From NCBI RefSeq assembly GCF_000225345.1, contig NC_015977.1, positions 2,339,501-2,403,500 of the forward strand: a stretch of 64,000 nt of DNA, read 5' to 3'. Under the pieces are notes generated by a model. The model ran no database searches and was not told the DNA's origin. It saw only the letters and a program-made list of their open reading frames with translations. The first letter of the stretch is position 1. Every line of letters begins with the position of its first letter. The stretch comes from Roseburia hominis A2-183. Its GTDB lineage: Bacteria; Bacillota; Clostridia; Lachnospirales; Lachnospiraceae. Of the stretch, positions 7,603 to 16,669 are shown piece by piece. Both the position numbers and the translations under genes were made by a program.

Positions 7603-8871
7603 TCAATCTTCGATGGTGGTCTGACCATTCATTAACATTGGAAGAAGCCAGTCTCTGAGAGTGATAAGCTGCACATTTTCTTTGGTGTTGCTATTGATAA
7701 GATTATATATAGGTAATATTGAATCATTGAACTGATTTAACAGTGATTGTGGTGGAATAGGCACAATCAAATTTTTCAGAGTTTCTTGACTTACATTCTT
7801 CAAAATGGAACCACCGGTTTGAGTTGCGGAACTACCTTCAAATTGTCTTAAATATAATGTTAAGTAGTTTTGTAAGGTATTATCAGATGGTGTACAACAA
7901 ATAATAAATCCACAAAAAATTATATTACTACTTGGATTGCATAATATTCTTGTAGCTCCTGGTATCCCACTACGGGCAATGATAATGCTATCATCAGATA
8001 CATAGTATTTATCACCTTGTTGCTTTGGAAGACATATCTCATCAAAATTGCTTTCGTCAAGAAAAAGCGTAGAAGATGAAATGTTTCGTACATTAATAAT
8101 TTTATATATGGTATTACCATCAACATTTTTGTCGTAGTTAATACCGTTACGAAAAGAGCATATTGTCCCCAGTGGCTTAACTTTCCAATCGGCTGGAATT
8201 AGATGATTAATCATTTTATTCCATACCATTAGCCCATTTGAAGCCTTGTATGGTTGTCCGTCCTCGTTAGGAAAATTATATTGAGTGAACCAATAATCAT
8301 ACAACAGCTGGAGTTGCTGCTCTAAATAATCATTTATCTCCTTATTTTTTTGAATTTTGCACTCAACAGCATAAAGCATATCCCCAATTCTTACCTGTTC
8401 TTCATAAATTGGCAAGTAAACATCCAAAAACGTAAAAATATCCTCATTAAAACTTGCTCTCAAAGTCATAAAGGCATTATTAGTTACAGCTTTACGAAAC
8501 AATTCACTTCTAAAATAAAATGCCATGTACTTGGGATATGCTATTCCTTCTTTCTTAGGTCTAAGGCGTTTTGTAAATCCACTATAAGTTGCTTTTGGAT
8601 AATCCTTTACTGCTACACAACTCATAGCTAGTTCGTCTATTGTTTCACTTGTTCGTGTAATAAGGACATCTCCTGCTTTTATCGAATATATCTCCTGTTC
8701 TTTCTCATTTGTATCCATCAAATCAAATAACTCATCTGGCAAAAAATAATTATTAAAGACCGTGCTAAAAGATACAAATGGTGCACCATGTCCAGCCTGT
8801 TCTTTTGTAGATGAAATTCCGGAACTCATCTCATATAAATCAGATAAAGCATATTTTGTAATCCTACTCAT
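7603..8871 (-). CDS. hsdS: Type I restriction-modification specificity subunit HsdS (expressed copy)
   Basis: A 422-residue complete specificity subunit. Two target-recognition domains (about 1-165 and 215-385) each precede a helical conserved region: EINDYLEQQLQLLYDYWF at 178-195, and a C-terminal segment ending LRDWLLPMLMNGQTTIED. HsdS recognises the two half-sites of the DNA target and assembles HsdM and HsdR. The start overlaps the end of hsdM by eight bases. Site D lies inside the central conserved region, so recombination with site A would replace the second recognition domain without breaking the frame. Confidence 0.9.
   Translation of the reverse strand: MSRITKYALSDLYEMSSGISSTKEQAGHGAPFVSFSTVFNNYFLPDELFDLMDTNEKEQEIYSIKAGDVLITRTSETIDELAMSCVAVKDYPKATYSGFTKRLRPKKEGIAYPKYMAFYFRSELFRKAVTNNAFMTLRASFNEDIFTFLDVYLPIYEEQVRIGDMLYAVECKIQKNKEINDYLEQQLQLLYDYWFTQYNFPNEDGQPYKASNGLMVWNKMINHLIPADWKVKPLGTICSFRNGINYDKNVDGNTIYKIINVRNISSSTLFLDESNFDEICLPKQQGDKYYVSDDSIIIARSGIPGATRILCNPSSNIIFCGFIICCTPSDNTLQNYLTLYLRQFEGSSATQTGGSILKNVSQETLKNLIVPIPPQSLLNQFNDSILPIYNLINSNTKENVQLITLRDWLLPMLMNGQTTIED
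8321..8338 (-). repeat. hsdS recombination site D
   Basis: On the minus strand GATAAATGATTATTTAGA, the 18-base match to site A, encoding residues about 178-184 of HsdS between its two recognition domains. Confidence 0.75.
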
Positions 8872-10501
8872 ATTTCACCTTCTTTAACTGTTCCAAAATT
8901 TCTGTCTGCAGTGCATTTCCCTCAGCAAACAATTCCGTTAATTTTTCTGTATATCCATCCATTTTTTTCTGAAACTCTTCTTGTGTCAGCTCAACATATT
9001 CAATCTTTACTTCAAAATACTGTCCTGCGCTGAATGAACATTTTTTCTGCTCTATCTTGTCATAATCTACAACCACAGAAAAATCATCCTTTGTTTCAAA
9101 GTTATTAAAGGTATCGATAATATTCTCTATTTCTTCTGGTGATAAAACCGTTCTTTGGTTTTTTCCATCTACCTTAATCTTTGTTCCAAGTTTAGATGCA
9201 TCCATTAAGATTGCCTGCTCATACTTCTTTGAATTGTCTAAAAATAACACAGATACATTTGTTCCTGTCGTAGCAAAAATATTGCTTGGCATTGAGACAA
9301 CACCTCTGAGCATTCTGTCTTCAACAATGCGTTCTCGTATTTTCTTAGGGATTCTAGTTCCTGCTGTTAGAAATCCTGTTGGAACTACTACGGCTGCTCT
9401 GCCACCATTCTCTTTCATGGAAAAAATAATGTGCTGTAAGAACATCTGATAGATTGCCATGCTATCCTTGTTCTTATTTGGTACATTAGGCACTCCAGCC
9501 CAAAATCTTTCTTTATAAATATCTCCCGCAAGAGTATCTCTGTTATCAGAAAAATCCACATTAAATGGAGGATTGCTAACAATATAATCAAATTTCATCA
9601 AACCATTTTTCTGACGGTTCAAATGCTGTGGAGAAAGAAGTGTATCTCCATGCACTACATGACCAAGTGAATGTACCAAGTTATTTAAAATAAGATTGAG
9701 TCTCAAAAATTCATTAGACTTTTGAGAAATATCCTGTGTATAAATCGTACAATTACTTTCGCCAATTTCATGTGCAAGTGCAAGTACCAGAGTTCCAGAA
9801 CCTGCTGCCGGATCATATACGGTTACATTCTGCACACCTTCCGGCACCATAATTCTTGCAATAATACTTGCAATAGAATGTGGTGTATAATATTCTGCAT
9901 ACTTGCCAAAATCCTTGTTATAATCCTTAATCAGATACTCAAAAATAGTCGCAAAAAAGTCATATTTCTGTGAAAAAGCCTCTGCAAAACTGAATGTAAC
10001 TAATTTATCAATCATAGCTTTGCAGAAATCAGACCTCCGATTTGACTCTGTTACATTTTGAGATAAATTCTGATCAAATAGACGAATCTTATCACCGGAG
10101 CCAGTACTTACAGAGAACACATCTAGATTAGTGTTAGAAATATCCCATAAGGTTGAATCAAATAATTCGTTAAACTTCTCATCATTCTTATGATTGAAAA
10201 GATAAGATATAAAATGCTCTCTCTTGAGTTTTGCAGTAGCCGGTGGTAGAAGCATCATAAGCATTTCATAGTCATCTTCTGACATAATATTTAATGCCTG
10301 CTCCACATTCTCGGAATTTTTTAACTCTTCATCCGCCTGCTGTACCTCATAGATAAACTTATCATTTAAAAACTTATACAAAAAAATCTCTGTTATAATC
10401 TTATATTCACTACTAGCATTACCAAGTCCAAAATTGGTACATACTGTCTTAAGATCATCTATCATCTGTTTTGTATTTGCTATTATTGCTTCTGTTGTCA
10501 T
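8864..10501 (-). CDS. hsdM: Type I DNA methyltransferase subunit HsdM
   Basis: A 545-residue N6-adenine methyltransferase. The SAM-binding motif DPAAGSGTLVLAL starts at residue 230 and the catalytic motif NPPF at 310. The N-terminal helical HsdM_N region and the C-terminal coiled segment that contacts HsdS are present. The start ATG shares one base with the hsdR stop (TGATG), so translation is coupled; a frame opening 15 codons earlier lies inside hsdR and was not used. The enzyme methylates the host site chosen by HsdS and forms the core of the restriction complex. Confidence 0.92.
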   Translation of the reverse strand: MTTEAIIANTKQMIDDLKTVCTNFGLGNASSEYKIITEIFLYKFLNDKFIYEVQQADEELKNSENVEQALNIMSEDDYEMLMMLLPPATAKLKREHFISYLFNHKNDEKFNELFDSTLWDISNTNLDVFSVSTGSGDKIRLFDQNLSQNVTESNRRSDFCKAMIDKLVTFSFAEAFSQKYDFFATIFEYLIKDYNKDFGKYAEYYTPHSIASIIARIMVPEGVQNVTVYDPAAGSGTLVLALAHEIGESNCTIYTQDISQKSNEFLRLNLILNNLVHSLGHVVHGDTLLSPQHLNRQKNGLMKFDYIVSNPPFNVDFSDNRDTLAGDIYKERFWAGVPNVPNKNKDSMAIYQMFLQHIIFSMKENGGRAAVVVPTGFLTAGTRIPKKIRERIVEDRMLRGVVSMPSNIFATTGTNVSVLFLDNSKKYEQAILMDASKLGTKIKVDGKNQRTVLSPEEIENIIDTFNNFETKDDFSVVVDYDKIEQKKCSFSAGQYFEVKIEYVELTQEEFQKKMDGYTEKLTELFAEGNALQTEILEQLKKVKYE

Positions 10502-13500
10502 CAGGAAACCCAATCCCTTTCTAATATATATTCTTTCGACAGGCAATTATCTATAAACATAAGTTGAGGTTTGTCTATTCTAACATTTTCTCCCATACAT
10601 GCTCTCAAAATAATTGGCTGTAACGATTTAATAAAATAATCCTCATTATCAAGGATATTCTCATTATGAGCAATCTGATCATCTGCCTTAGACTTAACAC
10701 TCATTAAAATTCTATGTACAGTAATTGCATCTGCAATGGGTGGTGGACTACCCATAATTCTCTTATGAGTTCTCATGTATTTAACATCACCTGAATACTT
10801 TGCCGCAAGCATACGATCTGCCAGATTTCTTTTTTCTGCCTTCTTTTTCAAAGTATCCAGTTCCCCCATCATCTGCTTCATTTCATCTGTTGTGAGTTCC
10901 TCAATATTTTTCTTCTTGAATACCCGCTTTAATTCATCAAGAAGTGCAATGTATTCTGGATCTTTTGGATCAAGGCATCTGTCTACGATTTCTCTTCTTG
11001 TTTTTTCCAGGCTATCTCTAAATGCATCAGCAATGATAAGTTCTTCTTCTTTTATCTTGCGAAACTGGAAATCTATCTGATCCAATGCCATATTGAGTAC
11101 CTGTGACATATCCTCTGATGAATCAATGCTATTTTTTAAGTTAATAATGCTAATTCGATTATTGACCTCATTCAGACACTTAATTGCATTCTCGACATTG
11201 AAATGTTCGTATAAATCCTCATACCCATACAAACGGATCAGATTATACATCGCCTTATAATTTTCTAATGCTTGTCGTAAATCAAGTAACTGCTTCTTAT
11301 CATCAATCTCGCTAATTTGATTAATAAAACTTACCACATTGCTTGTATCATATAGAAAAAGCTGATTTTTTACAACATTCAGATCTTTTTCAATATCTTC
11401 TTTGCTCTTAAAAATATTACTATAGTTTTGTACCTCATCTCCAAGTTCAGATTGAAGTTCATCAAAATATGCTTTATTTGTTTTATCAAACTCATCTTTG
11501 ATATTTGCAAAATCAACAACATATCCATAATGATAACCTTTATAGGGGCGATTTACTCTAGTTAACGTTTGAAGCAGATTATGTGCTTTAATCATTCGTG
11601 CCAAATACTGCTTTTTTAATCGAGGAGCATCAAAGCCGGTCAAAAGCATGTTATAGACCACCAAAATATCTATATTGCCTTTCTTAAACTCTTCCTGATC
11701 GTTTTTTCTATCCTGCTTTGTGCCTTCATCATGAAGTACCAGTGCATGTGTATAATCTGAAAAACGATTTAACTGCCTGTCCACTTCCCTTGCCTGTTCC
11801 GAAGAATCACAAACAATCATTGCTCCGATAGTAGAATCTAATGCTGTCCTGCCTTCCCCAAAATCATGAATGATATAATCAACCATCTTTTCTACAAATT
11901 TAGGATGAGCATATAAATTTTTCTTTGCTATGCTTCCCTGTCTTACTATTTGATTAAGTGTATCATTCATCTGATTCTTATAAGTCGTTTCAATTTCCTC
12001 GCGAATCAGCTTTAATGTGTAACCATCTGCAATTGACTGATTATAATAATATTTATGAATATAATTGCCAAATACATCTTTTGTATTGTATCCATCTCCA
12101 ATAAGAGGAGTACCTGTAAGCGCTATCTGCACCGCATCTCTATCAGATGCCATAAGATTTGCCAGAAATGATCCTGTTGGATTATAACTCCTATGTGCCT
12201 CATCCAAGAAGTAAACTCTCTGTACATCCACATTATAGTCAGATGGTTTAGTAACAGAATCCTTGGAAAACTTTTGAATATTGATTACAGTCATTGTCAC
12301 TTTCCCACTGGTATTTGACTCTCCGGGATTTGTAATATCTGCAATAAACTCTTCCTTATCTTTTATCAATTTTACTTTAAGACCTCTAGCTTCAAATTCA
12401 TTCTTCGCTTGCTCTGCTAAATCTAAACGATCCACTATAAAGTAAAACTTGGCAATCTTCCCCTCCTCTTTACTAAAATAGTCGGTCAAGAATCTTACAT
12501 TGGAATATGCAAGTGCTGTTTTTCCGCTTCCCTGCGTGTGCCAAATTACACCTTTTCTAACTCCTTCTCTCAATTTATCTCGAATTGCCAATGTTGCAAA
12601 CAACTGAGGATATCGCATAATATGCTTCTCTATCTCTGTAATACCATCTTTGTTGGTTGTGGTTTTATAACATATTCCATACTTTAATAAAAACAATAAT
12701 CTTTCTTTTGTATATAAAGATGTAATGATACGATTTGTAGGCGAGTTTTCCGATAAGGAAGAAGCATACTCTGGAGTTCCTTTAATAGAAATCAGATTTG
12801 TATCACTTAAAATAAAAGCTTCCTCCTCTGGATTAATTGCTTGCATTTTTGCCCCTAATTCCTCTGCTCTCTGCTCACGAAACTTGCTAAAAAACATTCT
12901 TTTATAGCTGCTGGAAGCATAAAAAGCTCCTTGAATTGGTTCAATATCAGAGTCATCATATTCATTATTATTAGAAAACACTGTAAACTGAGTCATTCCA
13001 ACAAACCGTCGATAAATCTTATTTCCAAACCTTCTCTCCATACGACTTCGTTCTGTCAGAATTCCCTCACGGTTATTATGACGCTTGACCTCTATAAATG
13101 ATAATGGCATTCCATTAACCAGCACAACAATATCTGGGCGAAAATTATCATCACCATTTTCATATGGTAATTCAGTTACTACTGTATAGTCATTCTGTGT
13201 TCCGCTTATATCATTAAAATCAATCAACTTTATTCCATTAATATCTGATTGCAATATCTGAAAAAATGATTTTCCAAGATCATCATTATCTAATTTAATC
13301 TTTAGTTCTCCGATAATTTTCTTTGCATCCGCAAGTGTTAATTCTGTTTGATTAATTCTATTAATTGCAGACAAAAACTGACTATAAAAAATGTTAGTAT
13401 CACCATCATAGTCTATGTTACGTTCTTTATCTTTAATTGACATATAGGTATATCCAAGCCTTGTAAAATGTACAAGTGCCGGAATCTTTACTCTGGAATC

Positions 13501-13515
13501 TTCTGGTCTTCCCAT
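10501..13515 (-). CDS. hsdR: Type I restriction subunit HsdR
   Basis: A 1004-residue translocating endonuclease. The N-terminal nuclease motif shows D128 (RPDIVV) with E142 and K144 (FIEVKRH). The SF2 helicase motor has Walker A QGSGKT around 328-333 and DEAH at 438-441. A long helical C-terminal region follows. It cuts unmodified DNA after ATP-driven translocation. The ATG follows GGAGGTGAAAGG. It is the first large gene of the operon, preceded by a 55-residue HTH protein. Confidence 0.93.
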   Translation of the reverse strand: MGRPEDSRVKIPALVHFTRLGYTYMSIKDKERNIDYDGDTNIFYSQFLSAINRINQTELTLADAKKIIGELKIKLDNDDLGKSFFQILQSDINGIKLIDFNDISGTQNDYTVVTELPYENGDDNFRPDIVVLVNGMPLSFIEVKRHNNREGILTERSRMERRFGNKIYRRFVGMTQFTVFSNNNEYDDSDIEPIQGAFYASSSYKRMFFSKFREQRAEELGAKMQAINPEEEAFILSDTNLISIKGTPEYASSLSENSPTNRIITSLYTKERLLFLLKYGICYKTTTNKDGITEIEKHIMRYPQLFATLAIRDKLREGVRKGVIWHTQGSGKTALAYSNVRFLTDYFSKEEGKIAKFYFIVDRLDLAEQAKNEFEARGLKVKLIKDKEEFIADITNPGESNTSGKVTMTVINIQKFSKDSVTKPSDYNVDVQRVYFLDEAHRSYNPTGSFLANLMASDRDAVQIALTGTPLIGDGYNTKDVFGNYIHKYYYNQSIADGYTLKLIREEIETTYKNQMNDTLNQIVRQGSIAKKNLYAHPKFVEKMVDYIIHDFGEGRTALDSTIGAMIVCDSSEQAREVDRQLNRFSDYTHALVLHDEGTKQDRKNDQEEFKKGNIDILVVYNMLLTGFDAPRLKKQYLARMIKAHNLLQTLTRVNRPYKGYHYGYVVDFANIKDEFDKTNKAYFDELQSELGDEVQNYSNIFKSKEDIEKDLNVVKNQLFLYDTSNVVSFINQISEIDDKKQLLDLRQALENYKAMYNLIRLYGYEDLYEHFNVENAIKCLNEVNNRISIINLKNSIDSSEDMSQVLNMALDQIDFQFRKIKEEELIIADAFRDSLEKTRREIVDRCLDPKDPEYIALLDELKRVFKKKNIEELTTDEMKQMMGELDTLKKKAEKRNLADRMLAAKYSGDVKYMRTHKRIMGSPPPIADAITVHRILMSVKSKADDQIAHNENILDNEDYFIKSLQPIILRACMGENVRIDKPQLMFIDNCLSKEYILERDWVS

Positions 13516-13542
13516 AAGTGCCTTTCACCTCCAATACGTCAT

Positions 13543-13710
13543 CTAATTCTTCTTACGAGGATCAGTCGGCTTTACCGCATCCTTTGGTAACAGCCATGTT
13601 TTCCCTTTTTTCTCTGCACCAGGCACTCTGCCCTGACTACACAAAAGGGAAATTCTTCTTGATGAAATCCCCCATTTTTTTGACATTTCTACCGTTGTTA
13701 TGTAATCCAT
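13543..13710 (-). CDS. Small helix-turn-helix protein preceding hsdR (55 aa)
   Basis: A 55-residue frame starting MDYITTVEMSKKWGIS and continuing with RRISLLCSQGRVPGA and WLLPKDAVKP. This is the MerR/excisionase-like winged-helix pattern of many small DNA-binding proteins in Lachnospiraceae. The start follows GGAGGGAAATC. It is the first gene after the operon promoter and ends 28 bases before hsdR, so it probably belongs to the hsd transcript and may control it. That role is inferred from position only. Confidence 0.75.
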   Translation of the reverse strand: MDYITTVEMSKKWGISSRRISLLCSQGRVPGAEKKGKTWLLPKDAVKPTDPRKKN

Positions 13711-13745
13711 GATTTCCCTCCAAACGATACAATTAGTCTACTATA

Positions 13746-13774
13746 AGTATATTCTTTTATCGGAACACTTGCAA
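13746..13774 (-). promoter_or_regulatory. Promoter of the hsd operon
   Basis: On the minus strand TTGCAA (13774-13769) and TATACT (13751-13746) are 17 bases apart. This places initiation about 30 bases before the small HTH gene and reads on into hsdR, hsdM and hsdS. Confidence 0.6.
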
Positions 13775-13824
13775 GCAAAATAATGTTATGATTATTGATT
13801 AACTAGTTCTACATTTATCAACAC

Positions 13825-13856
13825 AAAAAAGGGTGAGGGATTTCACTCCATCACCC
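13825..13856 (-). terminator. Terminator after the relaxase gene
   Basis: On the minus strand GGGTGA and TCACCC pair around a 14-base loop and are followed by six Ts. It separates the relaxase from the hsd operon promoter. Confidence 0.7.
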
Positions 13857-13872
13857 AATATTCTATCTTCTT

Positions 13873-15351
13873 TTATCTTTTCTTCTCTACATAGTTTCTA
13901 TCCATATATCTGTTTTTATCCCTTTCCTCGCCAATCTGATATCTATCTGTCCTATTCTCTTCAGTTGGAATATTCTCATTCTTTTTAACGTGATTAACAT
14001 TCCATTCCTCAACATCTTTCACATAATCAGCATATTCACCTTTGGCCGCATAATAAGTACTATAAAAATCCCTTACATTATCATAACCATGTCGTTGCAC
14101 AATAGATGACAAATAGCGTTTCATATTATCAATCTGTTTGTTCAGTTCATATATTTGATTCTGCAACCCTCCACGCTTTCGTGCCTTAAATGCACCATTA
14201 CATTCTGACAATTCTATCTCCAGCTCGCTGCGTTTATGCTCCTGCGCAAATATTGCTTCATTTTGCTTTTGTAATTCATCATAGATATTCTGAAGACTTA
14301 GGTATTTTTTTGCAAGTGGTGACATTGTTGGCATTGTTGGATAAGTCTTAGCCTCAATATTTCTACTTTCTTCTGACACAATATCCAGCATCTTTTCTGC
14401 CACACCAACCGCAGCCAGCATAATGCGATTAATAAGAAGTTCAAGCACTGCAATAGCAAGCTTTATAATACTTGCAAGAAGATCCGGTCTGTCTCCATAT
14501 AAATCTATGGAATACCTTACCTTTTCTGTTATTTCATTCTTCTTTATCCTTGATATGTCCTCTTCTGACACTCCGCTTACAATTGCTCTGTCAACAGTCC
14601 TGTTCCATTCCTGTCGTACCTCATTGTCAGCCTTTATTTGTTCTTCCATTGGATTATTTTTGCCTATTTTTTTAGTAGCAAGATATGGACTGTTCTTATC
14701 AAAGACTTTAAGTTTATCCTCTTCATGCAGCACAAGCTGATTTATTTCATTTGTAAAAAACACCTTTGCCTCATCAAGAAATGAATCCTTTTTAAATCTA
14801 TCGACTTTTATAGAAAACTCTTTTTTCTCATAGACCTCGCCTTTTCTGATAATCTTACAGCCATTACGGATGTCACCACTTGCATCCAATATCTCTTTCT
14901 TAGTACGCACATGTTTCCCTCTTTCATCATAGAACATGTTTCTTGATGCTACCTTAACAACCGGCTTTTCCAGTTTCGTCCTCTCTGCAAATATCAGATG
15001 AATATGAAAGTTTGTCTTTCTTTTGTTATGATGCAGGGCTGCATAGCAGTCCACACCATACTTTTTCTTGAAATCCGTAGCAAAATGTTTGATAAGATAA
15101 TCATGCTCATAATGATACAAGCCTTCCGGTAATGCTATAATCAGCTCTCTTGCCTCAATATATTTTCCTATCGTTCCACTTTTAGCAAATTCTTCTCTGT
15201 TGCATTTTGCAAGATCTTTCCAAAAAGAACGAAGTGGCTGTGTCGCATATATGGCATATAGATTTTCCTGTTTAACTGTACTTGTTATATAATCAATTCT
15301 CCCCATGACATTATGGAGTTTCGTCATCTGTATAAATGAATGTCTTGGCAT
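13873..15351 (-). CDS. MobA/MobL-type relaxase
   Basis: A 492-residue mobilisation relaxase. The N-terminal domain contains HH at 107-108 and the metal-binding HIH of NFHIHLIFAERT (H116, H118); a tyrosine in RIDYITS (Y21) is a candidate nucleophile. The C-terminal 200 residues are coiled and charged. Relaxases nick oriT and pilot the strand to a conjugation pore. The start at 15351 follows AAGGAGATGATAGCA; the open frame extends 35 codons upstream without such a site. The oriT-like repeat at 15437-15487 lies directly upstream, the usual arrangement. Confidence 0.8.
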   Translation of the reverse strand: MPRHSFIQMTKLHNVMGRIDYITSTVKQENLYAIYATQPLRSFWKDLAKCNREEFAKSGTIGKYIEARELIIALPEGLYHYEHDYLIKHFATDFKKKYGVDCYAALHHNKRKTNFHIHLIFAERTKLEKPVVKVASRNMFYDERGKHVRTKKEILDASGDIRNGCKIIRKGEVYEKKEFSIKVDRFKKDSFLDEAKVFFTNEINQLVLHEEDKLKVFDKNSPYLATKKIGKNNPMEEQIKADNEVRQEWNRTVDRAIVSGVSEEDISRIKKNEITEKVRYSIDLYGDRPDLLASIIKLAIAVLELLINRIMLAAVGVAEKMLDIVSEESRNIEAKTYPTMPTMSPLAKKYLSLQNIYDELQKQNEAIFAQEHKRSELEIELSECNGAFKARKRGGLQNQIYELNKQIDNMKRYLSSIVQRHGYDNVRDFYSTYYAAKGEYADYVKDVEEWNVNHVKKNENIPTEENRTDRYQIGEERDKNRYMDRNYVEKKR

Positions 15352-15436
15352 TGCTATCATCTCCTTCTTTTTATCAGCTACATTTAATTCTTCAAATGCA
15401 GCCATAGTAATATTTATTCTCAGGCTCGATGCAATC

Positions 15437-15487
15437 GCGAAATCCCCGGAGTACAAAACGAAGTTTTGTGCGGAGGGTGTATTTCGC
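15437..15487. other. Candidate oriT upstream of the MobA/MobL relaxase
   Basis: A nested inverted repeat. The inner ACAAAACgaaGTTTTGT at 15453-15469 is perfect over 7 bp with a 3-base loop; the outer arms are GCGAAAT at 15437-15443 and ATTTCGC at 15481-15487. A short perfect repeat beside a relaxase gene is the normal layout of an origin of transfer. The nick position was not assigned. Confidence 0.5.
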
Positions 15488-15629
15488 TCTCAAACGCCGA
15501 GGGCTGTATTTGAACTTCTCTTGCCCCTTGCTTGAAGCATCTCTTGCTCTGATAATTATCTAAAATCTCGTAAAGGTGTCTTTTCACATTAATTGACGGC
15601 AATTTGTTACAGCATTTTTCATAGCTGAC

Positions 15630-15825
15630 TTCACTTTATGCCGTCGCTCTTATATAATGCCGTCGCTTTGTGCCATCACTTTTCCTTTGTTCTTTTTCCG
15701 ACTTTCTTTCGTTCAAGTTCCATGCTGTCGGATTATTACGGCATTTTAAGTTACTGCCGTCGGATTGTTCAGTCGCTTTTTATTTCTGCCATCGTTTTAT
15801 GCCGGCAGTCGCTACAATATTTGCA
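15630..15825 (+). repeat. Iteron-like cluster of TGCCGTCG motifs
   Basis: Degenerate copies of TGCCGTCGCTT occur in the same orientation at about 15639, 15658, 15671, 15725, 15754, 15770, 15786 and 15800, mostly spaced 15-30 bases apart. The region 15352-15886 has no credible gene. Such clusters serve as replication iterons, centromere sites or relaxosome binding sites. The neighbouring ParR-like and ParB genes favour a partition site, but this is inference. Confidence 0.4.
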
Positions 15826-15886
15826 GATAAAAATAAGGACCATGTATTTCTACACAGTCCCTGTCTCTATAATCTATATTCTATTG

Positions 15887-16363
15887 CTAATCATTTATCA
15901 TCCATCTTAGTGCACTCTGTACTAATGTCTCATCTTCTTCATAATCCTCTGACTCCTCATCAGATATGCTTTTCGTTCCTGTCTCCATAGCAGCATCAGC
16001 TTTATTCATTACTGACATAGCACCTCCACCAGTCTGAATTGCAGCCAGCAGACTTCCTACCATTATCATAACTTCCTTATTGGCTTCCTGACGTGCTTCT
16101 TCCTTTGCCGCCTGCCTGATTCTTTCCTCAATTGCTTCCATATCTTCTGTTGATACAAACTCCGGCTCTTTCTCTTTCTTTGGCTGCGTTAATTCTTCCT
16201 GCCCATAATTCTCGATATAATAAGTTGCTGCATCTATAAAAAACTGATTCTTTGACTTAAATATATCCAAATTTAACTCATTCAGAACCTTATTAATAGT
16301 TACATGAGCCGGATTAAGCATATTTAATCTCACTGTAAACTTAACTGTCCTGTCTATCGCCAT
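15887..16363 (-). CDS. ParR-like ribbon-helix-helix protein (158 aa)
   Basis: The N-terminal 55 residues contain KFTVRLNMLNPAH and KSKNQFFIDAATYYIENYG, the pattern of ParR/StbB-type ribbon-helix-helix centromere-binding proteins. The remainder is a charged helix and an acidic tail. It follows GAGGAGGAATAATT and is separated by two bases from the similar gene at 16366. Role in segregation or mobilisation is inferred; no ParM-type ATPase is visible here. Confidence 0.55.
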   Translation of the reverse strand: MAIDRTVKFTVRLNMLNPAHVTINKVLNELNLDIFKSKNQFFIDAATYYIENYGQEELTQPKKEKEPEFVSTEDMEAIEERIRQAAKEEARQEANKEVMIMVGSLLAAIQTGGGAMSVMNKADAAMETGTKSISDEESEDYEEDETLVQSALRWMIND

Positions 16364-16365
16364 AA

Positions 16366-16665
16366 TTATTCCTCCTCATAATCTTTCTTTACATATAATC
16401 CCAGTAAGGCAGGAAGATTGGAAAGTACTTTCCTTTCTACCTTTCCAACTATCCTGTCCGCAAATGCATCTTCTTTTTCCCTTGTTTCCAGATATGGATC
16501 TTCCTGTATACGCATAACTCTCTCATAATAATAATTGATTGCTTCAATCACGAACCTGTTTTGTGACTTAAATCTTTCCCCCACATCTTTGCTGTGAAGG
16601 CTCTCCCATGCCATAATATCAGATTCCTTATCCATATTAAATCGTATATTCTGATTTTTATTCAT
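16366..16665 (-). CDS. ParR-like small DNA-binding protein (99 aa)
   Basis: It contains FKSQNRFVIEAINYYYERV, clearly parallel to the KSKNQFFIDAATYYIENYG segment of the next gene, so the two are probably paralogues. The start MNKNQNIRF at 16665 follows AGGTGATT and overlaps the end of parB (16670-16672) to within five bases, indicating a parB-led operon. The exact function is unknown. Confidence 0.55.
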   Translation of the reverse strand: MNKNQNIRFNMDKESDIMAWESLHSKDVGERFKSQNRFVIEAINYYYERVMRIQEDPYLETREKEDAFADRIVGKVERKVLSNLPALLGLYVKKDYEEE

Positions 16666-16669
16666 ATAA

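Noticed and set aside
15630..15825. CRISPR array suggested by regularly spaced repeats
   Set aside because: The repeats are short, degenerate and irregularly spaced, and no cas genes are present.
15638..15990. Two frames of 90 and 106 codons over the repeat cluster
   Set aside because: They run through low-complexity AT-rich DNA and into the antisense of the ParR-like gene.
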